Source of the DNA: Deltaproteobacteria bacterium | Lineage (GTDB): Bacteria; Desulfobacterota; DSM-4660; Desulfatiglandales; Desulfatiglandaceae | Assembly: GCA_013349725.1 (NCBI GenBank) | Contig: DUZB01000007.1 | Location: 1-25,467 of the forward strand | Direction: 5' to 3' | Length of the DNA stretch: 25,467 nt | In this document: one piece after another, positions 15,840-23,735 of the stretch | Layout of the letters: each line of letters opens with the position of its first letter | How positions within the stretch are numbered: position 1 is the first letter of the stretch | Position numbers and translations under genes: made by a program | Notes under the pieces: generated by a model | What the model saw: only the letters and a program-made list of their open reading frames with translations | Told to the model about the DNA's origin: nothing | Database searches by the model: none

Positions 15840-16071
15840 TCGAACCGTTTGGCTCCTTGTAGGCATGGTTTTTGCCTGCGTCATGCTGGTTCTCGTGATT
15901 GTATTCACCCATGACATGGAAAAACCCAGGAGCCCGCAGGCCGCGGTGGCCGCGGGCTTCAATCAACTGTTCAGTGTGGGGGAGTGGAAATCGGGGAATG
16001 GCCCCGAGCCGTTCATTTACCACCCGGCCGGCTTTGACCGGCTCACCTGGAAGCCTCTCCCCCGGCGATAA
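15811..16071 (+). CDS. 86-residue single-pass membrane protein, unidentified
   Basis: Start ATG 15811 is chosen because GAGGA lies eight bases upstream; the ATG at 15796 is possible. A basic N-terminus and one helix (about 14-36) are followed by a soluble tail with Asn/Gly/Pro-rich sequence (GEWKSGNGPEPFIYHPAGFD). It overlaps the NapH-like gene, so the two are probably co-translated and may form a complex. No family recognised. Confidence 0.6.
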   Translation: MGKAISSLSDRTVWLLVGMVFACVMLVLVIVFTHDMEKPRSPQAAVAAGFNQLFSVGEWKSGNGPEPFIYHPAGFDRLTWKPLPRR

Positions 16072-16140
16072 GGACGGGTTCGGCGGCGACGGGTAAGACT
16101 CCCTACAACCCATATCCCAAAAAGCAAGCGAGATAAACCG

Positions 16141-16425
16141 ATGTTGAGAACATTCACTACCATCACCCTGACTGCGGTCGGTATATTATTCGGAATGCAG
16201 AATTTCGACCATGTTCCCGTGTATCTTTTCTGGGGAAAGGCCATCAATATCCGGCTCATTTTCGTTATCGCCATAGCGGGAACCGGCGGGTATCTCCTGA
16301 GGCATTTCATCGGGGTGGCGCGGGAGGAGGTGTTGAAGAAAAGGATTTATGCCGAAAGAAGCCATTCCGCCGATCGATTGAAAAAAAGGAAGTTGAAGGA
16401 CCATTATGATGAAGACGAACTATAG
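16141..16425 (+). CDS. mamL: MamL, magnetosome membrane protein
   Basis: A 94-residue protein with two membrane helices (about 5-20 and 36-56) separated by a loop with NFDHVPVYLFWG, a LapA-like arrangement, and a strongly basic tail (KKRIYAERSHS...RLKKRKLKDH) ending in acidic residues. Small size, hairpin and basic tail match MamL, which is required for magnetosome membrane formation in alphaproteobacteria and whose positive tail is thought to engage the membrane. The following mamM and mamN reproduce the mamL-M-N order. Confidence 0.82.
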   Translation: MLRTFTTITLTAVGILFGMQNFDHVPVYLFWGKAINIRLIFVIAIAGTGGYLLRHFIGVAREEVLKKRIYAERSHSADRLKKRKLKDHYDEDEL

Positions 16426-16475
16426 CGGTTTTCCCGCGAATGACCGAAGCCGGACAGGGACGGGAGTGAACTTTC

Positions 16476-17366
16476 ATGCATTTTGAACGCTGTCAAAAAT
16501 GCGGCGAAAAAGCTGCCATGGCGGGAATCTGGACCAATGTGGTACTCGTGATTCTTAAAATCACCATCGGTGTGACCAGCGGCAGCAAGGCCTGTATAGC
16601 CGACGGGCTTCATTCCGCGTCCAATATCATTACCGCCTTTGCCATCATTTTGAGTCACAAAATCGGGAACAAGCCCCCTAACAGCCGCTTCCATTACGGT
16701 TACGGCAAGATTGAGTTCGTGGCGGCAGGCGCCATCAGTCTTCTGATTACCGCGGGCGCAATTTTGCTCATTACGGTGTCCATCCACAACCTCCTCCGGG
16801 AACCGAGCGCCTCGCCGCATTTTTCCGCCGTATTGATGGCCCTCATATCCATCGGGGCAAATGAGATGCTGTTCCGCTTTATGCGTTGCGTCGGCACCCA
16901 GCTCAAGAGCCAGACCATCATGGCCAACGCCTGGGCCAACCGGGCGGACTGCTTTTCTTCCGTTGCCGTCGTAGTCGGTGTGCTGGGAAGCAAATTGGGG
17001 TTTCACCACCTGGATCCCATCGCCGCCATTTTCGTGGTGGCCGTCATCATCAAGGTGAGCGTCAAGATCCTTCTGGATTCGGTCAGGGCCCTAATGGACT
17101 CTTCCGTCAACGACCTCTATGGCGACGAGATAACGGGCATCGCGGGCAATGTGGCGAATGTGCGTGGGGTCCCGAGGATCAACACCCGACAGATCGGCAA
17201 AAAGATATGGATCGATCTGGAGATACTCATAGACCCCCACTGCACCATCGGCCAGGGAAATGCGATCGCCGAAAGAGTGAAGGCGGCCCTCATGGGAAGG
17301 ATCGCCGATTTAGAGAGGATCATGGTTCACCCGAGGCCCCTGCAATCCGTGGAGAAAACGAAATGA
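16476..17366 (+). CDS. mamM: MamM-like cation diffusion facilitator with altered metal site
   Basis: A 296-residue CDF protein with an N-terminal C-x2-C pair (Cys6, Cys9), six helices and a C-terminal cytoplasmic domain. By synteny (mamL-M-N) it is MamM, although motifs such as M-FE-C--C and ALMDSSV resemble MamB. The transport-site positions read His46/Asn50 in helix 2 (LHSASN) and Ala154/Asp158 in helix 5 (AWANRAD), so two of four expected ligands are lost. The cluster's other CDF keeps H/D/E/D. It may act mainly as a partner stabilising the other CDF, as MamM does for MamB in Magnetospirillum. Overlaps mamN by ATGA. Confidence 0.82.
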   Translation: MHFERCQKCGEKAAMAGIWTNVVLVILKITIGVTSGSKACIADGLHSASNIITAFAIILSHKIGNKPPNSRFHYGYGKIEFVAAGAISLLITAGAILLITVSIHNLLREPSASPHFSAVLMALISIGANEMLFRFMRCVGTQLKSQTIMANAWANRADCFSSVAVVVGVLGSKLGFHHLDPIAAIFVVAVIIKVSVKILLDSVRALMDSSVNDLYGDEITGIAGNVANVRGVPRINTRQIGKKIWIDLEILIDPHCTIGQGNAIAERVKAALMGRIADLERIMVHPRPLQSVEKTK

Positions 17367-19186
17367 TCACGGCTGCGCCCCGAACGAAAAACCGATGGAC
17401 ACCAAGAACCGGGAGATTCGGGGGAATCGATGGCAACGCCATTGTTTTGCTCGGCCTGATCTGTTTCCTGGTCTTGTGGTCTTTCTGGGGCGACGGTGTT
17501 GAAGAAGCAATCTACGATCAGACCTTTCCCGGATATAATGCCTACGGCGACGTCGGCGTAAAGATCTCGGTGTCCAAAGCCCCCGGGGGCCAACCTATCA
17601 TAGAGGTCCTGGCGGTATCTTCCAACTCCCCCGCAGCACGCGCCGGGCTCATGCCCGGGGACCTGATTATGGGTATGAACGGGCGGATTTTGTCTTCCAC
17701 GGGTATAGCCTGGCGTTATCTGGACAACATGAAGGCGGGCGAAACAGTCCAATGGACCATTAACCGAAACGGGCGAAACCGATCCATCCACATTCACCTG
17801 AACCAGGGATTCGGGGCAACCGGAATTCTCAGAAACAAAGCGTTAATGTTCAGGTCCCTGTCCGCGACCAGGCAGTTCGTGATTACGCTGCTTTTTTTCA
17901 AGCTTTCGCTGATCCTCTTCTATCTTTTATATAGGAGGCTACGGAACCGGACACTGATCGTCGCCCTCTTTGCCGTGAAATTCGTTCTGATCGGATCCTT
18001 TCTGGGCGTCTACAATCCCCTCGACGCGTTTTTTGCCATCAAGTTCAATACCCTCTCGCTTCTTCTGGGCATGAGCATCATCACGGTGGTTTTGAATGAA
18101 GCAGGTTTCTTTAAGCGCGTGGCGGGCAGGATAAGCGTTTATGCGGGTGAAAGCCCCCTGCGCATGTTCATCAGCTTTTGCCTCATCACCTACTTTTTCT
18201 CTCTGCTGGTCAATAACCTGACCACCATTCTGGTGGTGGTGCCCATCACCCTGAAACTGGCCGCCACTCTGAAATTCGATCCCCGGCCCCTCATCGTGGG
18301 AGAAGTGGTTTCGTCCAACCTGGGCGGCGCATCCACCATGGTGGGCGACTTTCCAAATATGTTGATCGCCTCCCAGGCCGGCATCGGTTTCGGCCAATTC
18401 ATCATTTTTTTGATGCCCATCTGTCTCATTCTCCTGGGACTGATGCTGCTCTATTTCAAGGTCAAAATGGCCAGGTACCCTCTGCCCGTACCGGGAAAAA
18501 CCTGTGTGCCGGAAAGCCTGACCGGCCGGGAAACACCAATAGAGAGACGGGCCCAAAGGAGGGGCCTTTTTGTTCTGGCCCACGTTATTTTTCTGTTTGT
18601 CATCTCAAGCTTTATCTCTCTCAAACCATCCGCCGTAGCCCTTTTGGGCGGAATGTCCCTGTTTCTTTTCTCGGGAATAGACCGGAAAAAAATCATGGGC
18701 GGCATCGCCTTTGGTGACATCCTTTTTTTTGCGGGTCTGTTCGTGGTCGTGGGTGGATTGGAGGCCTCCGGGATGCTGAACCATATTTCCAGAGGGCTCG
18801 AAATTTCCTCTTTCGGGCGGCCATGGCTGCTTTGTTTGGTTTTGATGTGGAGTGCGGCCCTTTTGACCGCCTTTTTGAATGCGGGTCCCACTGCAGCCCT
18901 TTTTTTTCCCGTCGCAATGGGATGCACTCTCTCGCCGCCTCACCATATTATCTGGTGGGCCCTGTCGCTCGGCATCCTGGCAGGTTCGTCGGCCACTGTT
19001 TTCGGCGCCACCGCAGGCCCTGTCTCCGTCACGCTCCTTGAGAAATTCAGCGCCGAAAACCGTTTGGGCCTGGCCGGAGGCAATACCATCACCTTCAGGC
19101 AGTTTGCGGAAACAGGGGTTCCACTGATGCTTATATTTCTATTTGTTTCAAGCATTTATGTTATTTTTTTGTGCCACTATTTATGA
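17363..19186 (+). CDS. mamN: MamN: ArsB/CitM-type ion transporter with N-terminal PDZ domain
   Basis: A 607-residue protein. ATG 17363 overlaps the mamM stop. The first helix (about 24-43) precedes a PDZ domain (about 58-148; SNSPAARAGLMPGDLIMGMNG), then a helix and an ArsB/NhaD/CitM-superfamily transporter (about 170-607) with LVNNLTTILVVVPI and AFLNAGPTAALFFPVA, the paired Asn-containing half-helix motifs of this superfamily. MamN is thought to export protons released during magnetite formation. Alphaproteobacterial MamN (about 440 residues) lacks the PDZ part, so the N-terminal fusion is notable. It probably docks the transporter to other PDZ-linked magnetosome proteins (inference). Confidence 0.85.
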   Translation: MITAAPRTKNRWTPRTGRFGGIDGNAIVLLGLICFLVLWSFWGDGVEEAIYDQTFPGYNAYGDVGVKISVSKAPGGQPIIEVLAVSSNSPAARAGLMPGDLIMGMNGRILSSTGIAWRYLDNMKAGETVQWTINRNGRNRSIHIHLNQGFGATGILRNKALMFRSLSATRQFVITLLFFKLSLILFYLLYRRLRNRTLIVALFAVKFVLIGSFLGVYNPLDAFFAIKFNTLSLLLGMSIITVVLNEAGFFKRVAGRISVYAGESPLRMFISFCLITYFFSLLVNNLTTILVVVPITLKLAATLKFDPRPLIVGEVVSSNLGGASTMVGDFPNMLIASQAGIGFGQFIIFLMPICLILLGLMLLYFKVKMARYPLPVPGKTCVPESLTGRETPIERRAQRRGLFVLAHVIFLFVISSFISLKPSAVALLGGMSLFLFSGIDRKKIMGGIAFGDILFFAGLFVVVGGLEASGMLNHISRGLEISSFGRPWLLCLVLMWSAALLTAFLNAGPTAALFFPVAMGCTLSPPHHIIWWALSLGILAGSSATVFGATAGPVSVTLLEKFSAENRLGLAGGNTITFRQFAETGVPLMLIFLFVSSIYVIFLCHYL

Positions 19187-19204
19187 ATTGTTTATGGGAG
19201 CATC

Positions 19205-19594
19205 ATGAAAGAGAAAAAAAATAAGTGTGAAGCGTGTTATTTGAGAGGATACAATCCGGAGTACTGCAGGTGGCACAAGAAAGCCATTTCGGGGATTGCG
19301 ATAGGAGCTTGTGAATCCACTGATTTCTATAAGAAACTGGGAAAAACAGCCGCCATCGGGGCGGGCATCGGAATCGTATCCGTCACCGCCGGCATCGCGG
19401 CAGCCCCTGTATTGGGCTTCAAGGCGATCGTGGGGCATGCTTTGGCCGCCAAGGTGACCGCTGGAGGCGGGGGTGCAGCAGTTGCAGGGGTCAAGATGTG
19501 GAGAACATCCGCAAATGGCCGCGGGGCGGCTAAACGTATCCAAAGGAAAAAGATGCTTTTGCCGTTCTATCTATCACGAGCGCCCAAAGCGTGA
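19205..19594 (+). CDS. small Gly/Ala-rich membrane protein with N-terminal Cys cluster
   Basis: A 129-residue protein beginning 18 bases after mamN, with GGGAG upstream. The N-terminus has Cys8, Cys11, Cys21, His24 and Cys36, a possible metal-binding knuckle (CEAC...YCRWH). A Gly/Ala/Val-rich hydrophobic stretch (about 48-96) likely forms a two-helix hairpin, and the tail is basic (KRIQRKK). Gly-rich hydrophobic proteins such as Mms6, MamG and MamD attach to magnetite crystals, but no clear homology is visible. Unknown function. Confidence 0.62.
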   Translation: MKEKKNKCEACYLRGYNPEYCRWHKKAISGIAIGACESTDFYKKLGKTAAIGAGIGIVSVTAGIAAAPVLGFKAIVGHALAAKVTAGGGGAAVAGVKMWRTSANGRGAAKRIQRKKMLLPFYLSRAPKA

Positions 19595-19673
19595 CATCTG
19601 AACTGAGATGTAGCTTCTGCATTGTTGTGTTTTTTAGCGGTTTCAACTTTTACGTTTCATGAGGAGTCAAAAC

Positions 19674-20027
19674 ATGGAAGAAGAGTGGGTAGACTACGAA
19701 CAAAGGAAAGCCGCCGTCCGCGCCAAGGCCGCGGCGAGAAGAAAATGGAAGCGGGACCTGGAAGAATTTCATTCCGGCGACCTTGAAGTCAGCGCCCGGC
19801 AGGTAACCCTTTCCGATGTGGCCCAGGTAGGGAGCAAGGTGGTCATCGGAGGGGGGGTGGGACTATTGGCCGGAGTTGCGGGTATTGCGGTGGCGGCCGG
19901 CGCAGCCGAAGTAGTGGTAGCCGGCGTTGTGACCAAGATCGCGGGTGTTGTGGGCGGCACCGTCGGATTGTCTCTTGGCCTGAGCAAATATAAGAGGAAG
20001 CGAGAGGTGCGCCTCCCCGAATTTTGA
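19674..20027 (+). CDS. 117-residue protein with Gly/Val-rich hairpin
   Basis: ATG 19674 is set by GAGGAG seven bases upstream (an upstream in-frame ATG at 19659 is less likely). A highly charged helical N-terminus (about 1-45) is followed by a Gly/Ala/Val-rich double membrane segment (about 57-100; VVIGGGVGLLAGVAGIAVAAG) and a basic tail. Layout resembles the preceding gene, without the Cys cluster, so the pair may be related or work together. Hydrophobic Gly repeats recall magnetosome crystal-shaping proteins, only as analogy. Confidence 0.6.
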   Translation: MEEEWVDYEQRKAAVRAKAAARRKWKRDLEEFHSGDLEVSARQVTLSDVAQVGSKVVIGGGVGLLAGVAGIAVAAGAAEVVVAGVVTKIAGVVGGTVGLSLGLSKYKRKREVRLPEF

Positions 20028-20072
20028 GTCGGCAGAAGGCGCAATGTCGGGGACAGCGCCGGGCATACCAAA

Positions 20073-20315
20073 TCATTCGAGTGTAATGGCGCCGGTGATG
20101 CAGAATTTTGCGCAGACGCCGCACCCAACACAGATTTCACGGTCTACCTGACAGATGGCGCCGGAAAAGATGCCTTTCTTGATGATCTTGACGGCCTCCC
20201 GGGGGCAGTTCAGATAACAGGTCTTGCAACCTGCACAGACGGAAGGATCGATATAGGATCGCAACGATTTCTTCTTTTTAACGATGCGGCTTTCTTCTCT
20301 ATCAGGGTATGGCAT
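20073..20315 (-). CDS. 2[4Fe-4S] ferredoxin
   Basis: An 80-residue minus-strand protein starting at ATG 20315. It has a Lys-rich N-terminus and two classic bacterial ferredoxin motifs: CAGCKTCYLNCP and CVGCGVCAKFCI (C-x2-C-x2-C-x3-C). Length suits a small ferredoxin with a leader extension. It is the only minus-strand gene inside the cluster, convergent with the gene ending at 20027 and divergent from the one at 20434. It may supply electrons to the NapH-like protein (inference). Confidence 0.85.
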   Translation of the reverse strand: MPYPDREESRIVKKKKSLRSYIDPSVCAGCKTCYLNCPREAVKIIKKGIFSGAICQVDREICVGCGVCAKFCITGAITLE

Positions 20316-20361
20316 GGGGAACCGTCGCCTCTGTCGCTTTTCTGGAAAAATGTAGCATAGA

Positions 20362-20373
20362 GATGATATCATC
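20362..20373. promoter_or_regulatory. perfect 12-base palindrome GATGATATCATC, possible operator
   Basis: A perfect inverted repeat lies in the 118-base divergent gap between the ferredoxin start and the EcsC-like gene start. Its position suits a regulator controlling both directions. No identified regulator is linked to it. Confidence 0.4.
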
Positions 20374-20433
20374 AAATTTCAGTAAATTCAAGCAAGCAGA
20401 AAAACAAACGGAACGGTTTCCTACAGGAATAAT

Positions 20434-21150
20434 ATGTTCACGGCGCTGAAAGAAAAGCTCCATGTGAAATCCGAAGAGTCTTTGAAAAAGGCTGATTGGC
20501 TGGCTAAGATACTCGGGATTTACGGAGACGCTCTTCCTGAAATACGGGCAGGGGTAAACAAAATGATGGAGACGAACGACCATTTTCAGGGTGGAGAACA
20601 AACCGCAACCGACAGGCAATCCATGGCCCGGCGCGTGAGCGGCAGGCTCATCAGGCAGGCTGCTATGAAAACAGGCGTCATGGGAGGCATTACGGCTGCC
20701 CCCTTTGCCTTGCCCGGCATCGGTATGATTGGGACGGCGGTTGCAGGAATATCCGCTGATTTTACCTATCTCATCAGAAAGCAGGTGTGGCTCTGTTACG
20801 GAATATCCGCCGCATACGATGTCCGGTTGCAGGAAGAAGAATTGAAGGCCGTTATTCTCGCCATCCTGGGATTTTCCGGCACGGGACAATTGGGGAAAGA
20901 GATCGCGGTCAGGGCCCTGAAGGAAATGGTGGATGCCGGCGCCTCCCGATTTTTGAGAAAGGGCCTTATCTGGTCCGCTTCCGAGGTGGCGGCGATCATT
21001 ACGCCCCGTCTGTTCAGAAAAAGCTACAGGGTTGTTCCATTTCTGAGCATGCCCCTCAGCGCATCGGTAAATATCGCATCAACCATTACGGTAGGCAACC
21101 ACGCCAGGGAATATTTCAGTTCAGAGGATACAGCCGCCGAGAACAGGTGA
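20434..21150 (+). CDS. EcsC-like membrane-associated protein
   Basis: A 238-residue protein. An amphipathic N-terminus is followed by a hydrophobic hairpin (about 84-113; GGITAAPFALPGIGMIGTAV) and the stretch ADFTYLIRKQVWLCYGISAAYD, a pattern resembling EcsC-family proteins (often next to transporters, function poorly known). A second hydrophobic region lies near 180-225. It begins a new run of genes after the ferredoxin. Assignment is by pattern and moderately confident. Confidence 0.6.
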   Translation: MFTALKEKLHVKSEESLKKADWLAKILGIYGDALPEIRAGVNKMMETNDHFQGGEQTATDRQSMARRVSGRLIRQAAMKTGVMGGITAAPFALPGIGMIGTAVAGISADFTYLIRKQVWLCYGISAAYDVRLQEEELKAVILAILGFSGTGQLGKEIAVRALKEMVDAGASRFLRKGLIWSASEVAAIITPRLFRKSYRVVPFLSMPLSASVNIASTITVGNHAREYFSSEDTAAENR

Positions 21151-21155
21151 ATGAA

Positions 21156-21695
21156 ATGTGGAATTCCGTCAATGCCCTCGATCTGGGACAGAACGCCTGG
21201 AAGCGGATATGGGCGACTCGCGAAAATAGCGTCCAGCGCTGTAGGACGATCTTTCTGCTTCGGAAAAGGCTTCTAAAGGCCCGGAAGAAATTGGCGGAGC
21301 TTGAAAAAGATCTGGATAAAAAGCAGCTCGAATTTGACGGTCTTGCACTGGTCAACCAGGCAAAAAAAGAAAACATCGGGGCTTTCACTCCCCTGCCCTC
21401 GAAAAGTCTGACGACCGGAAAAGCAACCCCGGCAAAACAGAAAAGGCCCCCGTCCACTTCCATTCAGGCGATGGAATATGCAGTCGCCCGTGCGGAAAGG
21501 GCCCATGTGGCCTTAGAGGAACGACTGTCTGAAGAAAAAGAGATCTCACGGCAATTTACAGCACGGTATCTCCGGTTCATTGAAAGAAAGAAGCGAAGGA
21601 ACGATTTCATGCACAAAGAGGAGACGCAGGGAATCTTCGAGAGGAAAGCTTTAAACCCCTGGCGCCCGGCAAAAGGGGAAATGGCGGCCGTGTAA
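21156..21695 (+). CDS. coiled-coil protein, unidentified
   Basis: A 179-residue soluble protein. ATG 21156 is used because AGGTGA lies five bases upstream (21145-21150); a GTG at 21147, overlapping the previous stop, is an alternative. Two charged heptad-rich segments (about 27-67 and 105-150) suggest an antiparallel coiled-coil hairpin around a Pro/Thr-rich loop (PLPSKSL...KRPPSTS). Coiled-coil Mad proteins occur in deltaproteobacterial magnetosome islands, but I cannot assign one. Confidence 0.6.
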   Translation: MWNSVNALDLGQNAWKRIWATRENSVQRCRTIFLLRKRLLKARKKLAELEKDLDKKQLEFDGLALVNQAKKENIGAFTPLPSKSLTTGKATPAKQKRPPSTSIQAMEYAVARAERAHVALEERLSEEKEISRQFTARYLRFIERKKRRNDFMHKEETQGIFERKALNPWRPAKGEMAAV

Positions 21696-21748
21696 CGAAG
21701 GGCAAATCAGGATGTCAAAAATGGAATGTTTTATCTGAGGAGGAGACT

Positions 21749-23173
21749 ATGGCGCATCAGCATGAGGAAGAACAGAGAGACGGCATATCGGGATATATGG
21801 ACGTCGCGGCGATGTCAACTGAAGACCTTTCCAGGATATCCGCCTATGACAGCGTAGCATGGGCTTTTCGAAAGCTGATATCCGCGGCTAAAAAAACCCC
21901 TGATATACCTCGAAAGGCCCGGCATCTGGTTGCCGGCATTGGAAAATCGGGGAAAATTGTTCGACTGGAATCCAGGATCGAGCGTTACGAGAAAAAGTTA
22001 AGAAACCTGTATTACAAGATCGGAAAGGCGGGGATCGTTTATTCTGGTGAGGAAAATGTTCTGGAAACCGAACCCGTTGTGACGCTCATGGCACAGGTCC
22101 TGGAAAATGAAATAAAAATAGAGGGACTGAAACACCGGATCATGGAGATCAAGGAACAAAAAAAGAAAAAGTCCTTGAAGAGGAAACGGGTTAAGATGTC
22201 GGAGACCATGGAGGAGGGGTGGAAAGAAGCGCCGGACAGCAGGGACGTGGGCGCCCTCGAGGCCGCCATCGCCATGGCGGTGCGCTTCGGCGACTTTGAT
22301 ACGCCATCGGAAAAGGAAATATTTCAAAAGGTTGCCAACGATCTGTTGGACAGTGAAATCGAAGTCCGAATTCTGGCCGTGGCGGAGCTTGGAAAGCTCG
22401 GAAAAGAAGCGGCTGTTCCCATCCTCCTGGAGGTCTCGAAATCGGAAAATAGGGATTTGCTTTCCGAGGTCATCAATTCCCTCATTTCCCTTGGTAATTC
22501 ACAGGCCATCCCCCTGTTCCGGGAAAGGGCGTCCGATCCTCATTACAGGGTGCGGATCGGGTGCCTCAGGGGCCTGTATAAGCTTGCGGACAACCGGGAA
22601 GACCTGTCGGTTCTTAGAGATGCCCTGCATGACGATCACCCGGAAGTGAGGCGGACCGCAGCCACGTTTCTTGGCTGGAAAGACAACGCGGAGGCGGCCC
22701 CCGCCCTGGCGCAATGCCTGAGAGATGAAGACTACAGGGTCAGAAAGGCTGCCGTGTCCGCTTTGGCCCATCTCAAGGACGATTCTTCGGTCCTGCCCTT
22801 GATCAGGGCTTTAGCGGACAAGGAGTTGGAAATTCGGATAAAAGCCCTTGAGACCATTAGGATGATCACTCAAAATAATGCGGTAACCTTTGATGTGTAT
22901 GCCGCTGGGCCCGCGTTGGAGGCGGGTGTGGAGCATTTGCGGGATTGGTGGGAAAAGGAAAGGATCGGAAGGGTTTACAGGAACGGGACAGGTATTGAGT
23001 CCATGGAAATCAGCGTGAAGGAGGTCGAAACAACCAACGGGGACGCGCCGACCGCCCTGGAGGAAACAAAGGCGCCGGATATCGCCGAAATGCCTGCACC
23101 CGAAGAAGCCGACAGGAAGACCGGGGACGTTTACAATGAGGCGGATTCCGGAGAAGACGTTGTTTCCAAATGA
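21749..23173 (+). CDS. coiled-coil and HEAT-repeat protein
   Basis: A 474-residue protein. An N-terminal region with a coiled-coil segment (about 70-150, Lys/Glu-rich) is followed by at least six HEAT/PBS-lyase-like repeats (about 200-385), for example AVPILLEVSK, PEVRRTAATFLGWKD, AAPALAQCLRDEDYRVRKAAVSAL and VLPLIRALADKELEIRIKAL. The C-terminal tail is acidic and low-complexity (about 410-474). HEAT arrays bind other proteins; here it could scaffold the cluster's products on membranes (inference). A good GAGGAG site precedes the ATG. Its stop overlaps the PAP2 gene by ATGA. Confidence 0.75.
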   Translation: MAHQHEEEQRDGISGYMDVAAMSTEDLSRISAYDSVAWAFRKLISAAKKTPDIPRKARHLVAGIGKSGKIVRLESRIERYEKKLRNLYYKIGKAGIVYSGEENVLETEPVVTLMAQVLENEIKIEGLKHRIMEIKEQKKKKSLKRKRVKMSETMEEGWKEAPDSRDVGALEAAIAMAVRFGDFDTPSEKEIFQKVANDLLDSEIEVRILAVAELGKLGKEAAVPILLEVSKSENRDLLSEVINSLISLGNSQAIPLFRERASDPHYRVRIGCLRGLYKLADNREDLSVLRDALHDDHPEVRRTAATFLGWKDNAEAAPALAQCLRDEDYRVRKAAVSALAHLKDDSSVLPLIRALADKELEIRIKALETIRMITQNNAVTFDVYAAGPALEAGVEHLRDWWEKERIGRVYRNGTGIESMEISVKEVETTNGDAPTALEETKAPDIAEMPAPEEADRKTGDVYNEADSGEDVVSK

Positions 23174-23664
23174 TCGAATGGGATCGAAAAGTGAGCGAGT
23201 ATTTTCTGTCGCATAACAATCCGGGGGCGAAATGCCTTTTTTCGGCCTTTTCATTTCTCGGAACCGGTGTCCTGTGGATCTGTATCTATGCTTTTTGTCT
23301 CATTTTTTTCTGGAACCATGCCCACCGGGTCATCCTGACCTTGATCCTTGCGGAACTGATGGGTCTGATGGTCATTATCCCATTGAGATATATTACAAAG
23401 AGGAGGCGACCCTGCGAGGATTACAAATATTTTTTTCTCACGCCCTGGAACCTGTACTCATTTCCTTCCCATCACGCCTTCAGGGCGTTTTCAATCGCCA
23501 TCATTGTGGGAATGAGGTTTCCCGGCACATTCCCCTATCTGATCTGTACGGCGGCGATCATCGGTTTCAGTCGATTGTACCTGTCAAAACATTATCTTTC
23601 CGATGTTTTGGCGGGTATCCTGCTGGCAATGGGCGCCGCATGGGCATCGCTGCATCTTGTTTGA
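23170..23664 (+). CDS. PAP2-family membrane phosphatase
   Basis: A 164-residue membrane protein of the PAP2/PgpB type with about five helices. Motif 1 is KRRRP, motif 2 reads FPSHHAF (PSHH instead of the usual PSGH) and motif 3 is SRLYLSKHYLSDVLAG with SR-x5-H-x3-D. All catalytic His, Ser, Arg and Asp positions appear present. It may dephosphorylate phosphatidate, undecaprenyl or similar lipid phosphates at the inner membrane. The start overlaps the HEAT gene, a strong sign of co-translation. Its presence next to magnetosome genes suggests lipid remodelling, which is inference. Confidence 0.82.
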   Translation: MIEWDRKVSEYFLSHNNPGAKCLFSAFSFLGTGVLWICIYAFCLIFFWNHAHRVILTLILAELMGLMVIIPLRYITKRRRPCEDYKYFFLTPWNLYSFPSHHAFRAFSIAIIVGMRFPGTFPYLICTAAIIGFSRLYLSKHYLSDVLAGILLAMGAAWASLHLV

Positions 23665-23735
23665 TAAGCGGTCAACGGTTGGAAAACCTGTAAACCGAAA
23701 ACCGTGAACAGTTACCCCGGGTAAAAGGTGGTTTC

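Noticed and set aside
16886..17362. Extended N-terminus of mamN reaching back into mamM
   Set aside because: The upstream segment is an out-of-frame reading of mamM, full of Arg/His/Gly; the ATG at 17363 with ATGA overlap is the natural start.
20028..20072. Possible bidirectional terminator between convergent genes (GGCGC/GCGCC)
   Set aside because: Stem is only five bases with a long loop and no T tract on either strand.
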